In this document: positions 7,993 through 17,040 of the stretch, in pieces
How positions within the stretch are numbered: position 1 is the stretch's first letter
Layout of the letters: every line of letters begins with the position of its first letter
Assembly (NCBI RefSeq): GCF_002753895.1
Contig: NZ_NJER01000003.1
Coordinates: 512,437 to 576,436 of the forward strand
Direction: 5' to 3'
From: Halobacteriovorax sp. JY17
GTDB taxonomy: Bacteria; Bdellovibrionota; Bacteriovoracia; Bacteriovoracales; Bacteriovoracaceae
Length of the DNA: 64,000 nt
Notes under the pieces: generated by a model
What the model saw: the letters and a program-made list of their open reading frames with translations, nothing else
Told to the model about the DNA's origin: nothing
Database searches by the model: none
Made by a program: the position numbers and the translations under genes

Positions 7993-9180
7993 ATGAATTC
8001 AAAAAAAGTTTCGAAAGTATGTTCTGCCCCCTGGGTCGCTCTTGCAATTAATGCAAACAAGTCATTTTCTCTATGTTGTAACACACTCTTAGATATTAAC
8101 CTTGGAAATTGGAATGACTCCAGTATTCTAGAAGTTTTTAAAAGTAGTTCTTTATCTCGCTACAGGAAGAGCTTCTTGAGTGGTGTAAAGGAAAATGCCT
8201 GTAAGGGATGCTATGCTCTTGAAGAAAGCCATTTACTAAGCAAACGTGATGACTTTAATAAATATTATAAGTTCGATCCCACTCAAAAAGTATTCTCCTA
8301 TTCGGACATTAAGAGACTCGAGTTATTCTTAAGTAATAGGTGTAACTTTAACTGTAGAACTTGTGGTAGTTTTCTTAGCTCCTCTTGGAACAAGGATAGC
8401 TTAGAACTTAAAAGAGATGTATATAATCATTCTCCCCCAACGGAGAAGCAGATGGAAGAACTCTTTGAGGTAGCAAAGCATCTCCACTCTATTTATATAG
8501 CCGGAGGTGAGCCACTTATTTGCAAAGAAACCTACTTGCTACTTGACTCTCTTCTAAAGTTTAATAACGAGTGCGAAGTAACAATAAATACAAACCTTTC
8601 AGCTCTACGTTTCCAAGAGTTTAATCTTTTAAATTATATTCCTTCACTTCCTTCATTAAGTCTCAACGTCTCTATTGATGGTATTTATGACAAGGGTGAG
8701 TATATAAGAAATGGACAAAACTTCAAAATATTTGAAGAGAATTTATCCTCTTTGGCAAAGACAGATATTAAAATTTCATTTTTAATTACGATTAGTATTT
8801 TAAATGTCTTTGATGTCGCCGAAATTATTCATTATATTGTAGAGAAACAACCTGTCAGAAATTATACTGTTGATATTAACTTTGTTCATGATCCTTCTCT
8901 CTACAATATTCAGATCCTACCCGATAATATTAAATCAATGATTCAAGCTAGCCTTTATTTAGATGTGATGAATTTTAACAACTCTTCTAATTTAAAAAAA
9001 TATTCCCAAAAACTCATTTCAATTTGCAGTTTTCTTAAGAATGATAATACCCAATCTAACATAGATGAATTCTTTGAAGAAACTCGCAGGATTGATACCT
9101 TAAGAAGTCAGTCATTTCACAAAGTATTTCCAGAACTGGCTTCGACCCTATCCTATCCAAACGTAGAAAGGCCAGTGTAG
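7993..9180 (+). CDS. Radical SAM protein with N-terminal SPASM/twitch-like cysteine domain
   Basis: 395 residues. The radical SAM cluster motif is C117-NFN-C121-RT-C124, followed by YIAGGEPL, the SAM-binding GGE element. Ahead of it (residues 10-73) is a block that matches a SPASM-type layout: CSAPW, then CCN, a NW segment and CKGC, which would hold an auxiliary Fe-S cluster. SPASM normally follows the core; here it precedes it, as in the 'twitch domain-containing radical SAM' group. Substrate unknown; relatives modify peptides or sugars. No precursor peptide gene is evident beside it. The stop codon lies inside the terminator stem. Confidence 0.8.
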   Translation: MNSKKVSKVCSAPWVALAINANKSFSLCCNTLLDINLGNWNDSSILEVFKSSSLSRYRKSFLSGVKENACKGCYALEESHLLSKRDDFNKYYKFDPTQKVFSYSDIKRLELFLSNRCNFNCRTCGSFLSSSWNKDSLELKRDVYNHSPPTEKQMEELFEVAKHLHSIYIAGGEPLICKETYLLLDSLLKFNNECEVTINTNLSALRFQEFNLLNYIPSLPSLSLNVSIDGIYDKGEYIRNGQNFKIFEENLSSLAKTDIKISFLITISILNVFDVAEIIHYIVEKQPVRNYTVDINFVHDPSLYNIQILPDNIKSMIQASLYLDVMNFNNSSNLKKYSQKLISICSFLKNDNTQSNIDEFFEETRRIDTLRSQSFHKVFPELASTLSYPNVERPV

Positions 9181-9207
9181 TTCGCTACACTGGCCTTTCT
9201 TATTTTA
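9166..9207 (+). terminator. Strong hairpin terminator with TTCG loop
   Basis: Perfect 15-bp stem GAAAGGCCAGTGTAG / CTACACTGGCCTTTC around a TTCG tetraloop (9181-9184), then CTTATTTT-like tail. The TAG stop of the radical SAM gene forms the inner end of the left arm. It may also limit read-through from the convergent gene at 9233. Confidence 0.85.
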
Positions 9208-9232
9208 TTAGGGGGGTATAGTTTCTTAATTC

Positions 9233-10402
9233 TTATTTCGAAGCTGGAGCTCTTTCTGTTTGACCAAAAGAAAATCCTCTCTCTTCTGTGATTCTAGCAA
9301 ATTCTTCTTGTGTTTCTGGCTCAACAATCTCTTGCTCTTCTTCGTAATTTTCTTCTTCATCAACTTCGTAGATATTATTCCCTTGAGCTGATCTTGAAAA
9401 CTCTGCATCTTTTTGTTCTTCTACAACTTCAATTTTATCAGAAGTTAAGTCTCTCATTTCTTCTTTAGCGTAAGCAGCCTCTTCTTCAATTCTATTTAAT
9501 TCATCCATTTTTTCAGAAGTAACGAAGTTTAACATTGCACCTTGAAGAGGACCTGTTGCAAATCTGATTCTAAATCCATCTTTACCATTGTTTGTAATAA
9601 TTCCTGTTACTTCACCGCTATTTGTCTCAGCAGAAAATTGTCCACCTGCTTTGATTTCTGGAGAATTTATAAAACTTAGTGGTTGCTCATAATTCTTCCC
9701 CATTCCAACAACAACACTAAACTCTTCAATTCTTCCTGTGCTTACAACGATATTTCCTGTTAAAAGATTTTCACCTCTTAGTACATTTGGATCTTTAGTT
9801 GGGTGAAGTGCTCTTTCAAGAACTAAGTCCTGAACTCTTTCAATTACAACTCCTGTTGTATTTTCTTGAACAACTTCTTTTACTTCTTCGATATTTGCAG
9901 CAACTTCAACTTGCTTAACTTCAACTTTCTTAATTGCTTCAATAATTTCGTAACCTTTTCCAAATTGTCTAAATAGAGCTATTGTTCTTCCGCTCTCATC
10001 TAAGTATGAAACTCTTAGAACCATTGGCTCTTCTTCACCAACTTTAACAAGTGAAGTTCCAACTAATTCAAAATTCATTTCTACTTTATTTTCAGCTTCA
10101 TTTGCATTGAAAACAACTTCGTTATTCTCATCTTGAATTCTTCTTATTTCCCACTCACCATTAATGATTGTTGAGTTTAACTTATTTAAAGGTAAGTACT
10201 GAACTGCTGGTCTAGCTGCTGATTCTGAAGCGACATGTCTCACAACTTTCTGATCATCTAATCTCTTTACAACTTGAACCTTACTCTCGTTCATAAACTC
10301 ATTAGAATTAAAATTGGCATCTCTAACCGCTTTAACTCCGATAAGAACTGAACTAGCAGTTAAGAATCCTGTTAATGTTTTAAGAGTCAGTAGTGACTTC
10401 AT
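9233..10402 (-). CDS. Exported Glu-rich protein, unknown function
   Basis: 389 residues from the ATG at 10402, chosen because AAGGGAG lies 7 bases upstream and the first 25 residues then form a signal-like hydrophobic segment (LTGFLTASSVLIGVKA); the frame is open further upstream to 10477 with no such signal. The middle has beta-rich stretches (around NGEWEIRRIQDEN and FRIRFATGPLQGAMLNFV) and the last 90 residues are strongly acidic and likely disordered. No known domain recognised. It stands alone between a convergent terminator and a 206-bp gap. Confidence 0.7.
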   Translation of the reverse strand: MKSLLTLKTLTGFLTASSVLIGVKAVRDANFNSNEFMNESKVQVVKRLDDQKVVRHVASESAARPAVQYLPLNKLNSTIINGEWEIRRIQDENNEVVFNANEAENKVEMNFELVGTSLVKVGEEEPMVLRVSYLDESGRTIALFRQFGKGYEIIEAIKKVEVKQVEVAANIEEVKEVVQENTTGVVIERVQDLVLERALHPTKDPNVLRGENLLTGNIVVSTGRIEEFSVVVGMGKNYEQPLSFINSPEIKAGGQFSAETNSGEVTGIITNNGKDGFRIRFATGPLQGAMLNFVTSEKMDELNRIEEEAAYAKEEMRDLTSDKIEVVEEQKDAEFSRSAQGNNIYEVDEEENYEEEQEIVEPETQEEFARITEERGFSFGQTERAPASK

Positions 10403-10552
10403 GGTTATCTCCCTTTCAGACTTACTTATATATAAGCAAGTACCATGCCAAGCGTCATAGGCCAAAGAAAGACACAAATCTGTATTTAGATATCTCTAAA
10501 CTACTGTTTTTATGTGTTTTGATTAAGGAATAAGTATATTGGTGAGGATTGA

Positions 10553-10571
10553 CCGTCTAAAGAATAGACGG
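10553..10571. other. Small hairpin without T-run
   Basis: CCGTCTA-AAGAA-TAGACGG, a perfect 7-bp stem, 37 bases past the stop of the small RHH-like gene. It could end that minus-strand operon, but the usual T-run is missing, so rho-dependent termination or RNA stability are alternatives. Confidence 0.35.
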
Positions 10572-10608
10572 CCTGTATAAAATATATATAGTAAATTGAA
10601 GCCTTGAG

Positions 10609-10800
10609 CTACTCTGCCTGAAACTTAGTTCCTTCGTAATCACTGTGACTTACTCTGAATCTTTTTAATGCAATTACTACAAGGTCATCAATCTTATAAC
10701 CTGTATTTTCGGCCATTCTTGCAAACGCCTCCACTATTTCTTTCTCCACATTAACAGTTAATTCTTTTAATTCGCCTTGATTGTGTTCTTGCGTTTTCAA
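10609..10800 (-). CDS. Small ribbon-helix-helix-like protein
   Basis: 63 residues with TTG start and a good ribosome site (GGAG, 7 bases). After a short polar N-terminus comes ELTVNVEKEIVEAFARMAENTGY, a beta strand followed by a helix with the pattern of CopG/Arc-type ribbon-helix-helix proteins, then KIDDLVVIALKRF as a second helix. It may bind DNA or act as a small partner protein. It follows the PATAN-domain gene by 25 bases, so it is the last gene of the mrp operon. No toxin gene is adjacent. Confidence 0.6.
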   Translation of the reverse strand: MKTQEHNQGELKELTVNVEKEIVEAFARMAENTGYKIDDLVVIALKRFRVSHSDYEGTKFQAE

Positions 10801-10825
10801 ACGAGTTCTCCGGTTATATTAATTC

Positions 10826-11359
10826 TTATTTATCAATTACTTTTATTGCCTTCTTCTTCCTAAGAGAAACAAGCGCCGCTGTAACCTCAAAGTCATAAAG
10901 GTCACAATTATTATAAATATCTGCCACTAATGAGTATTCCGTCAAGACGTTCATTAGTTTAAATTCAGAAGCACTAACATCAGCACCTATTGAGACAAAG
11001 TCCCCATTGAGAATAAGCTTCAGATCTAAAGGCGGCTTCAAGGCCTTAGATTCACGGTGCTTTATATATAAGCTTTGAGAATTATTCTTAAAATCCTCAA
11101 AGCTTAAACTAAAATTCCTATGCTCTTCTGGAACAAGCTCAGGCTCAACAATGAATTTAAGAGGCGTGTGATCCATATCATCGAATAGCGCCAAATAAAG
11201 AGCCTTCTCACCCTTAAGACCACTATACTTACAATCAACTATTAATCCGTCTGCAATCAGAACTATCCCCAAGTACTGACCACTAGTGCGATTTAAAATA
11301 TTTAATCGACCAGTAAATCCAAAAGTTGTTTGTTCTTCAATAGTTCCAAGAAGTGACAA
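10826..11359 (-). CDS. PATAN/DUF4388-domain protein
   Basis: 177 residues. The N-terminal 90 or so match the DUF4388 (PATAN) pattern: GFTGRLNIL, then IVLIADGLIVDCKYSGLKGEKALYLAL split over two strands. PATAN domains occur in response regulators and signalling proteins of delta-like bacteria and cyanobacteria. The C-terminal 60 residues look like a winged-helix segment (ASEFKLMNVLTEY, VTAALVSLRKKKAIKV). It starts 9 bases after the Mrp-type ATPase stop, so it is co-transcribed. A regulatory or scaffold role is likely; the partner is unknown. Confidence 0.65.
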   Translation of the reverse strand: MSLLGTIEEQTTFGFTGRLNILNRTSGQYLGIVLIADGLIVDCKYSGLKGEKALYLALFDDMDHTPLKFIVEPELVPEEHRNFSLSFEDFKNNSQSLYIKHRESKALKPPLDLKLILNGDFVSIGADVSASEFKLMNVLTEYSLVADIYNNCDLYDFEVTAALVSLRKKKAIKVIDK

Positions 11360-11368
11360 GATGATCCC

Positions 11369-12517
11369 CTACTTTCCTAATATTTTAGAAAAGAATCCTT
11401 TTTTACCAGTACCATTCATCTTTGCATTTACCTTAGATGCTAAGTCCATATAAGACTTCCAGACAGGGCGCCCTTCATGCTCTGGTGACGACATATAAGG
11501 AACTCCTGTATCTGAACCAATTCGTAAAGCTATTTCCATAGGTATTTCACCCAAGAATTCTGCACTTAATTCCTTACAGGCCTTTTTCACTCCGCCCTCA
11601 CCAAAGAGGAAATACTTCTTTTCTAGATTATCATCTGGAACAAAGTAGCTCATATTTTCAATCATCCCAAGAATTGGAATATTTACTTTTTCAAACATCT
11701 TCATTCCCTTTCTCGTATCTAAAAGGGCCACCTCTTGTGGTGTTGAGATTACAACTGCCGCATCAACTTCAGTCGCCTGAACCATACTTAACTGCATATC
11801 CCCTGTTCCTGGAGGAAGATCAATAATCAAATAATCTAATTCACCCCAATCAACATCAAAGAGAAATTGATTTAAAACTCCTCCAAGCATTGGTCCACGC
11901 CAGATAACAGCATCATCCTCTTGAATGAATAAACCAAATGAAATAAATTTTAATCCAAAAGACTCGATTGGTAAGATCTTCTTATCTTCATTAGCCTCTG
12001 GTTTTGCATCTCTTTTTCCAAGCAACATTGGCATTGAAGGACCATAAATGTCCGCGTCTAAAATTCCAACCTTAAAACCTTGATTCTTTAAAGACATTGC
12101 AAGATTGACTGAAACAGTCGACTTACCAACGCCTCCTTTACAAGAAGAAACTGCGAGAACATTTTTAACATTTGGAACGCGCTTCTTATTTGCGCCTACT
12201 GGTCCATGACCTGCTTTAATGGCCGCTTGTTCTTTCTTTGGTTCAGCCGGTTTTGCAGATCCTGCAAATACATCCTTCGAATCCTTAGACACTGTCATTA
12301 TTGTTATATTATCTTCTTCGAAATCGGCCTTTAGAAGCCCATAGATCGAATCTTCAATAACTCTCTTTTGAGCAGGAGTGATTCCTTCACGGTCGTATTT
12401 TATTAGAACACTTTCTCCAGTAACTTTAACTTCTGTTATTCTCTCTTCTGCGCCAAGTGTCATTCCCGTTGCAGGGTTAGCTATTGTACAAATTAAATTC
12501 TTAATCTTATCACTCAT
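11369..12517 (-). CDS. Mrp/NBP35-family P-loop ATPase lacking the CxxC motif
   Basis: 382 residues. An N-terminal MIP18-like domain (about 1-80) is followed by a linker and the deviant Walker A SSCKGGVGKST (Lys132), DADIYGPSMP, the Walker B-like DLPPGTGD and the ENMSYF segment at 277-282. Mrp/ApbC carriers normally have CPxC right after MSYF; here the sequence continues VPDDNLEKKYFLFGEGG, and the only cysteines are at 10, 126 and 304. The usual Fe-S cluster site is therefore missing. It is either a divergent carrier or an ATPase with another job. First gene of a three-gene operon with the PATAN and RHH-like proteins. Confidence 0.85.
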   Translation of the reverse strand: MSDKIKNLICTIANPATGMTLGAEERITEVKVTGESVLIKYDREGITPAQKRVIEDSIYGLLKADFEEDNITIMTVSKDSKDVFAGSAKPAEPKKEQAAIKAGHGPVGANKKRVPNVKNVLAVSSCKGGVGKSTVSVNLAMSLKNQGFKVGILDADIYGPSMPMLLGKRDAKPEANEDKKILPIESFGLKFISFGLFIQEDDAVIWRGPMLGGVLNQFLFDVDWGELDYLIIDLPPGTGDMQLSMVQATEVDAAVVISTPQEVALLDTRKGMKMFEKVNIPILGMIENMSYFVPDDNLEKKYFLFGEGGVKKACKELSAEFLGEIPMEIALRIGSDTGVPYMSSPEHEGRPVWKSYMDLASKVNAKMNGTGKKGFFSKILGK

Positions 12518-12685
12518 AAATTACCTCTTTATTTATTCTCTATTTATATCTCGAAATAACTTATTCGTTAAGAACAATGATTAAACCTGACCGAAAAGGT
12601 CGCATAAATTTATTGGTAGCACTAGATACCATTCTCTTATATCATAAGGGATACTAAGCTCAATCTGTTGAAAGGAATCGACCGA

Positions 12686-13258
12686 ATGTCTGAACCATAT
12701 AAGCGAAGTATAATTTTAATCAATCCAAGATTTCAGATTAAGTTCAGTATCTTGGTATGTGTATTTCTATTTATTTCAAGCGTATTCTATCCACTAACAA
12801 TTTATGACCTAGTCACAAAGCTCGTTGAGCAGGCAAATGCTACATCTCCTGATATGGCGGCAAAAATGGGTACCTATAAAAATAACCTAGTTTTTGTACT
12901 TGCACTCTTTCAACTAGGCTTTACTGCTGTAACTTTCATAGCTTGCCTCCTCTTTAGTCACAAGATTGCAGGTCCAATTTATAAAGCACAGAAATATCTT
13001 TCCGCTATCAGAGATAGGGAAGGAAATGGTAAACTATACTTCAGGCAAGGGGATTACTTCCAGGAGCTGGCAGATGACTTCAATGAAACTTTTGAGGTTA
13101 TTCAAGAAGACTATAAGAAAGATATGGTCTACCTAAGTGAAGTTTCTTCATATATTAATAATCTTACGATGGTGGTTCCAGAAGATAAGAAGGTCGTTTT
13201 AGATGAAATTAAATCAAAGCTAAACGAAATTCAAGATAGGTATCACACAATTTATTAA
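12686..13258 (+). CDS. Two-TM membrane protein with HAMP-like region
   Basis: 190 residues from ATG 12686, which has AAAGGA 8 bases upstream; the TTG at 12668 is less likely. Two membrane helices (about 17-37 and 67-90) flank a periplasmic segment, then SHKIAGPIYKAQKYL, which is the typical start of a HAMP domain, and a coiled-coil C-terminus (QEDYKKDMVYLSEV and on). No methyl-accepting, kinase or cyclase domain follows, so it may be a short signalling adaptor. It is followed after 28 bases by the lytic transglycosylase gene. Confidence 0.7.
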   Translation: MSEPYKRSIILINPRFQIKFSILVCVFLFISSVFYPLTIYDLVTKLVEQANATSPDMAAKMGTYKNNLVFVLALFQLGFTAVTFIACLLFSHKIAGPIYKAQKYLSAIRDREGNGKLYFRQGDYFQELADDFNETFEVIQEDYKKDMVYLSEVSSYINNLTMVVPEDKKVVLDEIKSKLNEIQDRYHTIY

Positions 13259-13286
13259 AACTTACAAAAATGACAGGAGGTCATCT

Positions 13287-15347
13287 TTGTTAAAACTAGC
13301 AACGATTGCTTCATTCACTTTGCTCTCACTCAGCAGCTACGCTGTTAGCAAACAACCTCAAACTTTTTCTATAAAAACGTCTAAGAATGATGAGAAGTTC
13401 GCAAGATCATTTCATCAATTCTATAAGAATGTTAAAAGAAAGAATCTGGACTATACCGCAATATCTCTAATGAGTAAGAGGCTTAAATATACTGAAGCCT
13501 TCAAAGAATATACTCCCCTAGTAGAAACCCTCTTAAAGTTCAAGAAAGCTCGTCTTAGCGGAGAGGAATTTAATAATGTCTGCAAACCAAAGAACTTTGA
13601 TACTAAGAATTTACCAGACCTTGTTAAAAGATCATATGTTCAACTAGATCAATTTTGTCGCTGGAAATTTTTAAAGAATGTTTCTACTGGTAAGAAAAAT
13701 AAAACAATCTCTTTTAAGAATTTAGAGTATTTTAAATATGCTCTACCTTATTATCTAAAAGGAAAGAGTAAGCATGAGTTTATCACTTATCTCTCTCAGA
13801 TTGATAAAAGCTCTAACTTACACATTCTTATTTCAGATCTTATGACTGAACAATACCTAGAAAAACAGTTTAAACCAAACTCCGATCATTTAAAGTTCAT
13901 TAGAATCAATAATGCTCTTACAAACTATGTTCAGTCGGCCGGACTCACGGATAGCTCAGAAAGAAATTATTTCACAAAAGCATTCTACGAAATTAGGTCC
14001 AACTTAAAAAGCCATTTAGAAAAAGATGAATTTGACCTTGCTTTCCAAGCTGGGCATCAACTTATCAGCTTCTACGACTCTAATAAACAATATATAAGCT
14101 CAGATAAAGCTTGGTTGAACATACTCACAAGTGGAAAGAACTTTCTCTATAAACAAGAACCTGAAAAAGCTCGCTACTTCTTTGAGTACGCTCTTACCAT
14201 CGCAACTAACGACCAGCTTGACGAAGCTCTTTTTCAATTGCTCTGGACTGATATTCTAGTCGGAAAATATAAGAAAGCCGTTGCAACAATTGAAAAGTTT
14301 CAATTGATAAAGAACTACTCAAAGTACAATTCAAAAGTAAAGTTCTGGATTGCCTATACTCTTTATAAAAATGGTGAAAATGAATTATCTAAGCATCTTT
14401 TTACTAAGCTAACGGAATCATCTCCCTTAAATTTTTATGCAATCATTTCATACAAGAAACTCTTAGATATTTTTGACGTAGAAGATAAAGCAAAACTTCT
14501 TGGAAAATATACCGAAGAAATTAAGCCAAATGTTCCAAAGAACAAGGCATACTCTAAGAACTTTATTTCTTCTTTAAAAAGATTATCTCTATGGCTAGAA
14601 CTCAACCTTGACGCATTTTCAAATAATGAAATATCAGAAATAATCTCAAGAGACTCGAGCTACGTTTTCCAAGATGAGAAAGTTGCCAAGAAAGTTGAGA
14701 ATAAAGAACTTCGAAAGTATCTCATTGAAAAACTTGTTAATCTTTTTACGAAAGAGAAGAAATACCTTCACTCCTTCAAGCTTGTTCATAACTCTCTAGA
14801 GAATGAAGTATTTGAACTAGATGCGTTTACTTTAAAGAATCTATTTCCATTTCAATACCTTCAAAAGATTAAAAATATCGACAAGACTATTGACCCTCTA
14901 GTTGTCATCTCTCTTATTAGACAAGAGTCTGCTTTCAACCCACAGGCAAGGTCTCATGTTGGGGCAAGAGGTTTAATGCAACTCATGCCTGCCACAGCGA
15001 GGCAGTACAAGAGAAATGTTCGTACCGCACATCTAAAAAGGCCAGACGTTAATATTAAAATTGGAATCACTTACTTAAAGAAGCTTCTTAAAAAGTATGA
15101 TGGAAACCTGATCTACACACTTTCAGCATATAATGCGGGAGAAAGTAGAGTAAAGAGATGGAAGAAAAATATTTTTGTAAATAACGATCCAATGGTTACG
15201 ATCGAATCCATTCCATTTAGAGAAACGAGAAAGTATGTGAAGTTAATTTATAGGAATATATTCTTTTACAATCTACTTTCAAATAAGACTGTCCTCGAGA
15301 AATCTCTCGAAGACAGCTTTATTGTTGGTGTAAATACTAAACGTTAA
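13287..15347 (+). CDS. Lytic murein transglycosylase, Slt70-like
   Basis: 686 residues. The start is TTG at 13287, with AGGAGG 7 bases upstream. A signal peptide is followed by a long alpha-helical, superhelical region (about 25-530), as in Slt70, then a C-terminal SLT domain: ISLIRQESAFNPQA with catalytic Glu547, GARGLMQLMPATA and YTLSAYNAGESRVKRW. It cleaves MurNAc-GlcNAc bonds to give 1,6-anhydro ends. Its 3' end overlaps ychF on the other strand by 11 bp. Likely used in wall turnover or prey-wall digestion. Confidence 0.92.
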   Translation: MLKLATIASFTLLSLSSYAVSKQPQTFSIKTSKNDEKFARSFHQFYKNVKRKNLDYTAISLMSKRLKYTEAFKEYTPLVETLLKFKKARLSGEEFNNVCKPKNFDTKNLPDLVKRSYVQLDQFCRWKFLKNVSTGKKNKTISFKNLEYFKYALPYYLKGKSKHEFITYLSQIDKSSNLHILISDLMTEQYLEKQFKPNSDHLKFIRINNALTNYVQSAGLTDSSERNYFTKAFYEIRSNLKSHLEKDEFDLAFQAGHQLISFYDSNKQYISSDKAWLNILTSGKNFLYKQEPEKARYFFEYALTIATNDQLDEALFQLLWTDILVGKYKKAVATIEKFQLIKNYSKYNSKVKFWIAYTLYKNGENELSKHLFTKLTESSPLNFYAIISYKKLLDIFDVEDKAKLLGKYTEEIKPNVPKNKAYSKNFISSLKRLSLWLELNLDAFSNNEISEIISRDSSYVFQDEKVAKKVENKELRKYLIEKLVNLFTKEKKYLHSFKLVHNSLENEVFELDAFTLKNLFPFQYLQKIKNIDKTIDPLVVISLIRQESAFNPQARSHVGARGLMQLMPATARQYKRNVRTAHLKRPDVNIKIGITYLKKLLKKYDGNLIYTLSAYNAGESRVKRWKKNIFVNNDPMVTIESIPFRETRKYVKLIYRNIFFYNLLSNKTVLEKSLEDSFIVGVNTKR
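15289..15316. terminator. Hairpin inside slt 3' end, shared with convergent ychF
   Basis: CTGTCCTCGAGA / TCTCGAAGACAG: 12-bp stem with one mismatch and an AATC loop, lying within the slt coding sequence 21 bases past the ychF stop. Tails are only moderately T-rich on either strand (CTTTATT; TCTTATTT). Confidence 0.45.
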
Positions 15348-16446
15348 ATCTAAAGTGAATAACATCTCCGTCTTTGACGAGATATTCTTTACCTTCAATT
15401 CTAAATTTACCTGCCTCTTTGACCTTTTGTTCTGTTCCCAGTTCAAAAAGGTCATCGCAGTGGTAAATTTCTGCTTTGATAAATCCTCTCTCAAAGTCAG
15501 TATGAATGACACCTGCTGCCTGAGGAGCTTTGTCCCCGGCCTTAAAAGTCCATGCGCGAACTTCTTTTTCACCTGCAGTAAAATAAGTCCTAAGACCTAA
15601 CATTTCATAAGCTGTTTTAGTTAAAGTTTGTAGACCAGATTGCTCAAGCCCTGCAGCTTCTAAGAACTCTTTCTTTTCTTCTTCTGTTTCCAGTGAAGCA
15701 ATTTCAGATTCTAATTTTCCACAGATAACACTGACTTCAGCATTTTCTTTTTCGGCTAGAGCTCTAACGCTCTTTATATAATCGTTATCACCATTCACAC
15801 AATCTTCGTCAACATTGCAAAGATATAAGACCTTCTTCATTGTGATTAAGTTAAGGTCTGCAACAAGCCCTCTCTCTTCATCAGTTAACTCTAAAGCTCT
15901 TGCAGCAAAACCTTCTGTAAGATGAGCTTCAAGTTTTTCAAGAATTGGCTGCTGAGCTTTTGCTAAACTTGATATGTCTTTATTATGATTCTTTATAAGC
16001 TTTGGAAGGTTTCCAATTTTTTTAGTAACAACTTCTGCATCAGCAAGAGCAAGTTCAATATTAATAGTTTCAATATCATCAACAGGATCTACCCGTCCGT
16101 GAACGTGTACAACATCACCATCATCAAAACATCTAACAACATGAATAATTGCATTCACTTGCCTAATATGTCCAAGAAATTGGTTCCCCAGCCCTTCACC
16201 CTTACTTGCACCTTTTACAAGACCTGCAATATCTACAAACTCAACAATAGTTGGAATAGTCTTACTTGGCTTAATTAGAGAAGTAATTTGCGCAAGTCTT
16301 GAATCCGTTACGCTAACGATTCCCACATTTGGCTCAATTGTACAGAATGGGTAATTTGCCGCTTCCGCCGGAGCTGAAGTCAGTGCTTGAAAGATTGTTG
16401 ATTTCCCAACGTTTGGAAGTCCTACGATTCCGCAATTTAATGCCAT
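15337..16446 (-). CDS. ychF: Ribosome-binding ATPase YchF (Obg family)
   Basis: 369 residues, normal length. It begins MALNCGIVGLPNVGKSTIFQALT (shortened here: GLPNVGKST is the P-loop); the switch region VEFVDIAGLVKGASKGEGLGN and the C-terminal TGS-like domain (HTDFERGFIKAEIYH, GKEYLVKDGDVIHFRFNV) are clear. NxxE replaces NKxD, as in YchF, giving ATP preference. It binds the 50S subunit and affects stress responses. Gene order ychF-pth-prs is common, here with gaps of 12 and 9 bases. Confidence 0.95.
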   Translation of the reverse strand: MALNCGIVGLPNVGKSTIFQALTSAPAEAANYPFCTIEPNVGIVSVTDSRLAQITSLIKPSKTIPTIVEFVDIAGLVKGASKGEGLGNQFLGHIRQVNAIIHVVRCFDDGDVVHVHGRVDPVDDIETINIELALADAEVVTKKIGNLPKLIKNHNKDISSLAKAQQPILEKLEAHLTEGFAARALELTDEERGLVADLNLITMKKVLYLCNVDEDCVNGDNDYIKSVRALAEKENAEVSVICGKLESEIASLETEEEKKEFLEAAGLEQSGLQTLTKTAYEMLGLRTYFTAGEKEVRAWTFKAGDKAPQAAGVIHTDFERGFIKAEIYHCDDLFELGTEQKVKEAGKFRIEGKEYLVKDGDVIHFRFNV

Positions 16447-16458
16447 ACTTATATCCTC

Positions 16459-17031
16459 TTAAATTATTTTCTTCTTACTATATGTTCTAGCTGCACTTTG
16501 AAAACCTTTTTCAATAAAAGCTTCTACCGCTTTTGCTGCACCTTTTAAATAACTTTCTAAAAACTCTGCATCTTCCCCGTGGTAGCCCGAAAGCACCCAG
16601 TTGCTCACTGACCCGTGAACTGGCCTGCCAATCCCAACTCTCAACCTCTTGAAATTTTGTTTTCCAAGACACTGAGCAATAGATTTTAGTCCATTGTGTC
16701 CCGCTAGACCTCCACCGTCCTTATAAGCAATCGTTCCAAAGTTTAAATCGAGTTCGTCATGAACGACAAGAATATCTTCAACTGGAATTTTAAAAAAGTT
16801 GGCCAAGGGAGCAACAGACTCCCCACTTAGATTCATATAGGTCAAGGGTTTTAAGAAGATAACCTTCTCGCCCTCAACCTCGAGAGTCGCCATCTCTCCT
16901 TTGTACTTATCTTGCCACCTTAGATCTGAGACAAAGGATAAGTTATCAAATGTTTCCCACGCAATATTGTGGCGAGTATTTCTATACTCAAGACCTGGAT
17001 TTCCAAGGCCTACTATTAATTTTGTCATCAT
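16459..17031 (-). CDS. pth: Peptidyl-tRNA hydrolase
   Basis: 190 residues. GLGNPGLEYRNTRHNIAW holds the catalytic His; KPLTYMNLSG, VHDELDL and GGLAGHNGLKSI are the other conserved blocks. It releases stalled peptides from tRNA. The start may be the first or second of two adjacent ATGs (17031 or 17028). It sits between prs and ychF in one probable transcript. Confidence 0.95.
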   Translation of the reverse strand: MMTKLIVGLGNPGLEYRNTRHNIAWETFDNLSFVSDLRWQDKYKGEMATLEVEGEKVIFLKPLTYMNLSGESVAPLANFFKIPVEDILVVHDELDLNFGTIAYKDGGGLAGHNGLKSIAQCLGKQNFKRLRVGIGRPVHGSVSNWVLSGYHGEDAEFLESYLKGAAKAVEAFIEKGFQSAARTYSKKKII

Positions 17032-17040
17032 ATCACCCGA

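Noticed and set aside
10553..10571. Hairpin as a definite intrinsic terminator
   Set aside because: No T-run follows on either strand; kept only as a hairpin.
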